From NCBI GenBank assembly GCA_025924495.1, contig JAICIG010000393.1, positions 1 to 7,458 on the forward strand: 7,458 bases of DNA. The letters are read 5' to 3'. The notes beneath the pieces were generated by a model. The model worked only from the letters and a program-made list of their open reading frames with translations, was not told the DNA's origin and ran no database searches. Positions 1 to 4,600 of the stretch are shown here, piece by piece. How positions within the stretch are numbered: the stretch's first letter is position 1; each line of letters opens with the position of its first letter. The position numbers and the translations under genes were made by a program. Origin of the DNA: Pirellulales bacterium. Lineage in GTDB: Bacteria > Planctomycetota > Planctomycetia > Pirellulales > JAICIG01.

Positions 1-207
1 CAATGCGAAATAAAATGCAGGGACCGTGAGACGGTTCAGGATAAATTCTATGAAGAGGCTCTTCTTCGCATCGTCCCACTGATCGGCATCGCGTTGGTAC
101 TCTGGTATTACGATCTCGCTTCTGTTAAAACTCGTTAGTACATTCTCGAGAGCTTCGTTTTTGTGCGATGCCCTGCTGCGTAATTACCGGCTGATTCTCT
201 TGTTCAT
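1..207 (-). CDS. DUF262 (GmrSD/ParB-like nuclease) protein N-terminus, 5' end interrupted, partial at window edge
   Basis: Reading the minus strand, the frame covering 183-1 (61 codons, open to the window edge) encodes a typical DUF262 N-terminus: EIVIPEYQRDADQW followed by DDAKKSLFIEFILNRLTVP and an aromatic-rich end. The IPxYQR...W...FI..(I/L)L......P pattern is the family hallmark. DUF262 is the ParB/Srx-fold nuclease or NTPase half of GmrSD-type modification-dependent (Type IV) restriction enzymes and occurs widely as a stand-alone defence gene. The same frame contains an ATG at 207-205 whose first bases overlap the stop of the upstream small ORF (ATGA), an ideal coupled start, but an in-frame TAA at 186-184 stops it after 7 codons. 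No ATG, GTG or TTG lies between that stop and the IPEYQR motif. Alternatively, a TTG start at 211 in the next frame plus removal of one base from the five-A tract at 162-158 also joins into the domain. Either way the gene looks broken or carries a sequence error. The family call is fairly sure; the start is not. Confidence 0.68.
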
Positions 208-362
208 TCAATTGGTTCAACCGCCCTTTTCAAGGATTTTTTGCTCGTCGGATACGTCCAGACTAATTTTGCCTCATGCCCTAGGCTTACCACAACGATT
301 TCTGTACTGGAACCACCGCGAATGCGCCCAATCGTATTTGCCGCAAAGCGTGCATTGCCCAC
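204..362 (-). CDS. Small hypothetical protein (52 aa) between hsdS and the DUF262 frame
   Basis: A GTG at 362-360 opens a 52-residue frame ending in TGA at 206-204. A weak purine-rich Shine-Dalgarno candidate (GAGAG, 374-370) lies 7 bases upstream. The product is soluble-looking and basic, with a central beta-like stretch (STEIVVVSLGHEAKLVWTYP) and a Lys/Arg-rich tail (SKKSLKRAV); no signal peptide or membrane span is seen. I do not recognise a family. The same frame is open without a standard start back to a TAA at 413-411, so the ORF may be the 3' remnant of a longer gene. Evidence for coding is indirect: its stop overlaps by ATGA the start of the DUF262 frame, and it lies in the same direction 87 bases after hsdS. 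A plus-strand frame starting with TTG at 161 overlaps it and looks less convincing. Low certainty. Confidence 0.35.
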   Translation of the reverse strand: MGNARFAANTIGRIRGGSSTEIVVVSLGHEAKLVWTYPTSKKSLKRAVEPIE

Positions 363-449
363 TAGTTTTCTCTCGAGAAGAAACTCGGCGGTCGCCGCAA
401 TGATTGTACTTTAACGGATGACAACGCTTTACGTAAACTGGGTATTAAC

Positions 450-2114
450 TCAACGGCCAGGAGCGAGGGCTTCGTGAAGCATAGCGTCAAGCAAGCGGCG
501 GCTTACGGTTTGACATAAGACCAGTGCGGCTTCGAGTCGGTCGCAGAGACCCATTAACTCGGCGACGCAGGCCAAGATCCTGCGCTGCTCGCCGAGCGGT
601 GGGAACGGTATCGGACAACCGCGAACCTGCCGCATGTTGATCGACGCGAGGTTTGTGGTTTGCTTGGAAGCGGATTCAAAATAACTCCGACCTTCCGGCG
701 AATTAAAATAGCGTTCGAACCAAGTCGGCATGAGTTCGCCCGAGCGCATTCGGGCGCGGAACACATGGTTCTGGTGGATGCAGACGGGTATTTGCCCTAT
801 CCAAACTGCGGCTCGTCCGACCTTATCCCAGTCTCCCCCTTCGGTCATAAGCAAGTCGTTCTCACGGAGCGAGTAACGTTCAATTTCATTCTCAGCGATC
901 GTTACTTCCTTGATAATGCTGAGATCAAACGCGCCGCGCTGGACGTTGGCCACACGGAGGTATGGCAGAGTCACAGTCTTTCGCTCGCCGAGCTTGCGGC
1001 CAAGAGTCACGCCGCCGGCGATTGTCGCAACGTCCTCGAACCGAACTCGGGACCATGACGGCGGAAGCAGCTTATCGTCAGCATCGAACGCATTTACGAA
1101 GGCGGCGTGTCCTAATCCGAGACGTCGAAGGCAATCCTCCGCCGGCTCATCGCTCGGGTCTTGGGGAACGAGCCGCCCGCGGACGGCGAGGTTGAGGATG
1201 GTTTGGCGGAGCTGCTTGATGTGCTCGGGTCGAGTGGCGAGGCGGGGGAGGTGGCGGAGATGGAAGCGGGCGTGCTCGCGGAATGCGCCGGCGTCGGCGC
1301 CGTTGTTCAAGCGATCGAGCGACGCCGCCGCCAGCCGATCGCGCCGGCTTTCCCGCTCGGCCTGCGCCGTTTCCAACTGATCGCACAGCGCCATCAATTC
1401 ATCCACCTTGGCCACGATCCGATGCTGCTCGGCGAGCGGGGGTAGCGGAATCGGCAATTCCTCAATTTGCTTTCGGCTGACACTTGGAAACGCGATACCT
1501 CGGCCCATAGCGATGATGTGCGGCCGCAGCCTCCAGATGAAAAGGCGAACGTATTGATCGTCATACAAGGGCCGGATCGCAGCGACTCCGCGACCGATAC
1601 ATGCCTTGAAGGCGGCGACATTGGTGCGGCCGGTGGTCGAGCCTCTTACACAGATAAGAAAGTCGCCTGCTTCGCAAAGGTTCGTGGGCGCTGTCGTGTA
1701 TTGGTTTACGACCGTTTTTCCAAACGGCCCCTCAGTGAATTCGACTGGTCCATTGATGAGCGGGATCCCTTCACCCGACTTGTTGTAGGTGCTCCCAGGC
1801 GGACTCGTTCCCATGACGACTTCGGTGATCGAACCGAGCCTCGCCCATTGCCAACTTTTGGGGATTTCAAACCAGCCCTCATCGGGTTTGACCTTTGCGA
1901 GGATCGGCTGCAGTCCGTTCTTTCGACCAAGCTCGCGCCTGCGCCTCTCCGTGGCAATCCGCTCCAGAAGAGCCACAACTAGTTCGTCGCTTTGATCTTG
2001 CTCGACAAGCCTTCCGCGCACCGCGAGCTCAAGAATAAACTGCCTTAGCCGTTGCACCGCATCCGGCGCATCGGCGATGCGATCAAAATGAGCCAAAAGC
2101 TGTTCTGCCCTCAT
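450..2114 (-). CDS. hsdS: Type I restriction-modification system specificity subunit HsdS
   Basis: This 554-aa protein is the DNA-recognition subunit that sets the target for both methylation and cleavage. Two target-recognition domains (about residues 80-218 and 350-498) are each bounded by duplicated conserved segments. Segment 1 (RLRQFILELAVRGRLV, residues 20-46) recurs at 299-325 (QLRQTILNLAVRGRLV). Segment 2 (PIPLPPLAEQ plus a coiled-coil helix, 221-250) recurs at 501-530 (PIPFPPLGEQ). This is the pseudo-symmetric layout that contacts a bipartite target and docks two HsdM. The N-terminus (LLAHFDRIADAPDAVQRLR) and size fit Type IB enzymes such as EcoAI. The ATG at 2114 overlaps the hsdM TGA as ATGA, with a purine-rich AAGAGG about 10 bases upstream. 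The frame stays open far upstream, but that part is the shadow of hsdM. The linker after the second segment 1 copy is shorter than after the first, and TRD2 is visibly richer in AT than hsdM. The target sequence cannot be predicted. Confidence 0.95.
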   Translation of the reverse strand: MRAEQLLAHFDRIADAPDAVQRLRQFILELAVRGRLVEQDQSDELVVALLERIATERRRRELGRKNGLQPILAKVKPDEGWFEIPKSWQWARLGSITEVVMGTSPPGSTYNKSGEGIPLINGPVEFTEGPFGKTVVNQYTTAPTNLCEAGDFLICVRGSTTGRTNVAAFKACIGRGVAAIRPLYDDQYVRLFIWRLRPHIIAMGRGIAFPSVSRKQIEELPIPLPPLAEQHRIVAKVDELMALCDQLETAQAERESRRDRLAAASLDRLNNGADAGAFREHARFHLRHLPRLATRPEHIKQLRQTILNLAVRGRLVPQDPSDEPAEDCLRRLGLGHAAFVNAFDADDKLLPPSWSRVRFEDVATIAGGVTLGRKLGERKTVTLPYLRVANVQRGAFDLSIIKEVTIAENEIERYSLRENDLLMTEGGDWDKVGRAAVWIGQIPVCIHQNHVFRARMRSGELMPTWFERYFNSPEGRSYFESASKQTTNLASINMRQVRGCPIPFPPLGEQRRILACVAELMGLCDRLEAALVLCQTVSRRLLDAMLHEALAPGR

Positions 2115-3568
2115 CGCAACAGCGCCTCTTCCAAAATCCCCTTGAGCCGATCGCGAAGCGCCGCCGCCTGCCGCTCCGCCTCGTCGAGCTTCTTCAATAA
2201 CTCCTCGGGGTCGCCGTGGTCGTCGGCGACGGCGTGCGGGTTTTTGAAGTCGAGATTGTAGCCGCGGTCCTTTACTTCGTCGGCTGTGACCTTCCAGGCG
2301 ACTTCGGTCTCTTGCCGCCCCTTGCGCTTGGCGCCGCCCCACCAATCGACGCACGGCTTCAGGTGCTCGACCTTGATCGGTTTGGTCATCGAGTAGGCTT
2401 TTTGCCCGTCGGGCACGCGGTGCTCGTAAAACCAAATCTCCTTGGTCGGCGAACCTTTCTCGAAGAACAAAAGATTCGTGCCGATGCTGGCGTAGGGCTT
2501 GAAGACGCTGTTGGGGAGCCGCACGATCGTATGCAGGTTGCACTCTTCCATCAGGTGCTCTTTGAGCCGCGTCTTCACCCCTTCGCCAAACAGCGTGCCG
2601 TCGGGCAGCACCACGCCGGCGCGGCCATTCGGCTTCAGCAACCGGATGATGAGCGCCAGAAACAGGTCGGCCGTTTCGCGGGTTTGAAACTGTTTGGGAA
2701 AGTTCGCCTCGATGCCGTCCTCCTCGCGGCCGCCGAACGGCGGGTTGGTGAGTACGATATCGACGCGATCGGAGGCGGTGTAGCTGATATACGGCCGGGC
2801 CAGCGTGTTGTCGTGCCGCACGAAGCTGGGGTCTTCGACGCCGTGCAGCAGCATGTTGGTGACGCAGAGCATGTGCGGAAGCTGTTTCTTCTCGACCGCC
2901 CGCAGCGCGGCCTGCATCCGCTCTTCGTCGGCCACCTTTTTGACGTACCGCTCGCGCATGTGCCGCAGCGAACAGGTGAGAAAGCCGCCCGTGCCGCAGG
3001 CCGGGTCCAACAGCAGTTCGCCGGGCCGCGGGTCGATGCGGTCGGCCATGAAGGCGGTGACGGCGCGGGGCGTGTAGTATTCGCCCGCGTTGCCGGCGCT
3101 TTGCAGGTCGTTGAGGATTTGCTCGTAGATGTCGCCGAAATGCTGCTTTTCGCTGAGGTTGTTGAAGTCGACGCCGTTGATCTTGTTGACGACCTGCCGC
3201 ATCAACTGGCCCGACTTCATGTAGTTGTACGCGTCTTCGAACACGTCGCGGACCACGCGGCGGCGATCGCCCTGCTTGCCGCCCGTCGGCAGTTCCTTGA
3301 GAGCGGGGAACAATTCGTCGTTGACGAAGGCCAACAGCTCGTCGCCGGTGATCCCTTCCGGGTCGGCGGCCCAGGCCCGCCATTGAAAGCGCCGCGGGAT
3401 CGGCGAGCGGTAGCCGTCTTTCAGGAGTTCGAGCTGTTGGTCCTGATCGTCGATGATTTTGAGGAAGAACATCCAGCAGAGCTGGCTGATGCGCTGGGCG
3501 TCGCCATCGACGCCGACGTCCTGGCGCATGATGTCCTGGATGGATTTGACGATATTACGAACCGACAT
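2111..3568 (-). CDS. hsdM: Type I restriction-modification system methyltransferase subunit HsdM
   Basis: This 485-aa N6-adenine DNA methyltransferase subunit transfers a methyl group from S-adenosylmethionine to the adenines in the target chosen by HsdS, and also belongs to the restriction complex. It has an HsdM_N-type helical domain (about 1-140; VKSIQDIMRQDVGVDGDAQR as in EcoAI-type HsdM), then the N6_Mtase domain with GEYYTPR (162-168), SAM-binding motif I DPACGTGGF (188-196) and catalytic motif IV NPPF (275-278). A C-terminal helix (about 453-485, DPEELLKKLDEAERQ) probably contacts HsdS. Length matches the Type IB family (about 490 aa). I chose the ATG at 3568 over the one at 3601: GGAG sits 6 bases upstream (3578-3575) and the protein then begins at the conserved MSVRNIVKS, while the extra 11 residues look like repeat-derived sequence. 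The stop overlaps the hsdS start, so M and S are translationally coupled. All motifs are intact. Confidence 0.96.
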   Translation of the reverse strand: MSVRNIVKSIQDIMRQDVGVDGDAQRISQLCWMFFLKIIDDQDQQLELLKDGYRSPIPRRFQWRAWAADPEGITGDELLAFVNDELFPALKELPTGGKQGDRRRVVRDVFEDAYNYMKSGQLMRQVVNKINGVDFNNLSEKQHFGDIYEQILNDLQSAGNAGEYYTPRAVTAFMADRIDPRPGELLLDPACGTGGFLTCSLRHMRERYVKKVADEERMQAALRAVEKKQLPHMLCVTNMLLHGVEDPSFVRHDNTLARPYISYTASDRVDIVLTNPPFGGREEDGIEANFPKQFQTRETADLFLALIIRLLKPNGRAGVVLPDGTLFGEGVKTRLKEHLMEECNLHTIVRLPNSVFKPYASIGTNLLFFEKGSPTKEIWFYEHRVPDGQKAYSMTKPIKVEHLKPCVDWWGGAKRKGRQETEVAWKVTADEVKDRGYNLDFKNPHAVADDHGDPEELLKKLDEAERQAAALRDRLKGILEEALLR

Positions 3569-3574
3569 GGATTG

Positions 3575-3578
3575 CTCC
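3575..3578 (-). promoter_or_regulatory. Ribosome binding site of hsdM
   Basis: On the minus strand GGAG lies 6 bases before the ATG at 3568 (GGAGCAATCCATG). It supports this start over the upstream in-frame ATG at 3601, which has no comparable motif. Confidence 0.6.
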
Positions 3579-3650
3579 GGAGCATGCGGGCATCCCGGCA
3601 AGCAGGATGCGGCCAGGTTGTTGGCGGCGCCCCGGCGTTGGCGCGGGGTT

Positions 3651-3939
3651 GCAAAGCCACAAAGTGGCGTGATTCATCAGCCCAGGGCAACGCCCTGGGA
3701 ACGAGATGGGCGAAAGATCATGCAGCCCTGAAAGGGCGAAACAAGGTGTGGCGCCGAATGGTTTGGCGAATTCGCGGTTAGCGTTTCGTAGGGTGGGCAA
3801 TGACCACCGGCGAATTATGGTGGGCGGGGCCCACCCTACATCGCCGCGTTGTTGCGCCCCGTTGGGGCTTACGACGTTGCGGTGCGGCCGAGAACCCAGG
3901 GCTTCGCCCTGGGCTGGTGAGTGCGACCCCGTTGGGGTC
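3651..3939. repeat. Stem-loop mosaic repeat, copy A
   Basis: This 289-base unit is repeated at 4101-4401. It contains seven perfect short inverted repeats in order: GCCAC-AAA-GTGGC (3656-3668), CCCAGGGC-AAC-GCCCTGGG (3681-3699), GCCCT-GAA-AGGGC (3725-3737), GTAGGGTGGGC...GCCCACCCTAC (arms 3788-3798 and 3829-3839), GCCCC-GTT-GGGGC (3856-3868), CCCAGGGC-TTC-GCCCTGGG (3895-3913) and GACCCC-GTT-GGGGTC (3925-3939). Six of the seven have a three-base loop. Similar elements are, as I recall, frequent between genes in Planctomycetes. No transposase or long flanking inverted repeat is visible, so it looks like a composite of REP/BIME-like elements rather than an insertion sequence. Confidence 0.85.
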
Positions 3940-3974
3940 AAGTGGATTTGTCGGACGATACCGGCGGAGGGCGC

Positions 3975-4009
3975 CATGCCTTGGTCGGCGCCTCGCCGAC
4001 CTAGGCATG
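3975..4009. repeat. Inverted repeat with 15-bp arms
   Basis: CATGCCTTGGTCGGC (3975-3989) and GCCGACCTAGGCATG (3995-4009) pair with one mismatch around the five-base loop GCCTC. It lies between the two long repeat copies and has no counterpart in them. There is no following T-run on either strand, so a classical terminator is not supported. Confidence 0.7.
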
Positions 4010-4027
4010 TTCGTGGCTTGCTGGGAA

Positions 4028-4066
4028 CATGCTTACCCGCTCGCCGGAGGCTCGTCGGAAAGCATG
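4028..4066. repeat. Inverted repeat CATGCTT...AAGCATG
   Basis: Seven-base perfect arms (4028-4034 and 4060-4066) enclose 25 bases that contain a GC-rich core. Together with the neighbouring hairpin at 3975-4009 it fills the segment between the two long repeat copies. Confidence 0.45.
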
Positions 4067-4100
4067 GCACCCGCTTCGCGGCCGGCGGCGCCGTAGGTCT

Positions 4101-4401
4101 GCAAAGCCACAACGTGGCGTAATTCATCAGCCCAGGGCAACGCCCTGGGGATGGGATGGGCGAAGAATCATGTAGCCCTGAAAGGGCGAAACAAGGTGTG
4201 GGGCCGAATGGTTCCGCGATTTTATGGTTTGCGTCTCGTAGGGCGGGCCCGGCCCACCGGCGCGACGTGGTGGGCGGGGCCCACCCTACGGCGTCGCATC
4301 CGGCGCCGGGTTGTTGCGCCCCGTTGGGGCTTGCGACGTGGTCGTGTGGGCAAGGACCCAGGGCGTGGCCCTGGGCTGATGAGTGCGACCCCGTTGGGGT
4401 C
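4101..4401. repeat. Stem-loop mosaic repeat, copy B
   Basis: This is a direct repeat of 3651-3939 with the same seven hairpins in the same order: 4106-4118, 4131-4149, 4175-4187, arms 4238-4248 and 4279-4289, 4318-4330, 4357-4375 and 4387-4401. Six stems are identical to copy A. Two loops differ (AAA to AAC in the first, TTC to GTG in the sixth). The left arm of the large central inverted repeat has one change (GTAGGGCGGGC), which creates a C-A mismatch. The length difference lies between hairpins, mainly around 4290-4311. Confidence 0.85.
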
Positions 4402-4454
4402 AGGAGGGAATCCCGAGCGTGGACGCATCGTGCGTTGGTAATGCGAACGTTTGG

Positions 4455-4518
4455 GTTTGCGTCTCGTAGGGTGGGCCATGCCCACCGGCGAATCATGGTG
4501 GGCGGGGCCCACCCTACG
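4455..4518. repeat. Partial third copy: central inverted repeat only
   Basis: The GTTTGCGTCTCGTAGGG flank and the central hairpin of the larger repeat occur here alone, with arms GTAGGGTGGGC (4466-4476) and GCCCACCCTAC (4507-4517). Inside the loop CCCACC and GGTGGG can pair again. This suggests that the central hairpin is a mobile or duplicable unit of its own. Confidence 0.8.
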
Positions 4519-4600
4519 GGCGACGCGCGCCTGATGATGAATGATTCTAAAAACGCTGGGCGCGGCATATCGAATCGCTCGGACTGTGGCGGGCGGGACA

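Larger units (their letters stand above)
3569..4600. other. Gene-free, repeat-rich spacer between hsdR and hsdM
   Basis: These 1032 bases separate hsdR from hsdM and hold no recognisable gene. They consist of two long copies of a stem-loop mosaic (3651-3939 and 4101-4401), a third partial copy (4455-4518) and, between the two long copies, two further inverted repeats (3975-4009, 4028-4066). Several frames stay open across it on both strands, including one that starts GTG overlapping the hsdR stop (TAGTG, 4603-4599). Their translations merely follow the repeats and contain no domain. Transcription from hsdR to hsdMS would have to cross this; I saw no convincing separate promoter for hsdM and no hairpin followed by a T-run that would be a standard terminator. 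Confidence 0.75.

Noticed and set aside
161..403. Plus-strand 80-residue frame at the left end
   Set aside because: It starts with TTG, has no ribosome binding site and overlaps the better supported minus-strand DUF262 and small-ORF frames.
525..2057. Phase-variable shuffling of HsdS through its internal repeats
   Set aside because: The repeated segments are similar in protein but clearly diverged in DNA, with no long identical stretch; no invertase gene or silent hsdS cassette is visible in the window.
2115..3383. Extension of the hsdS frame upstream to 3383, giving a 977-aa protein
   Set aside because: The added part is an Arg/Ala-rich translation of hsdM in another frame. HsdS homologues start at the ATG at 2114, which overlaps the hsdM stop.
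2216..3781. A long plus-strand frame of 521 residues opposite hsdM
   Set aside because: It is an antisense shadow of hsdM in GC-rich DNA and has no recognisable family.
3569..4600. CRISPR array or insertion sequence in the hsdR-hsdM gap
   Set aside because: There are no regularly spaced identical repeats with unique spacers, no transposase frame and no terminal inverted repeats around the block.
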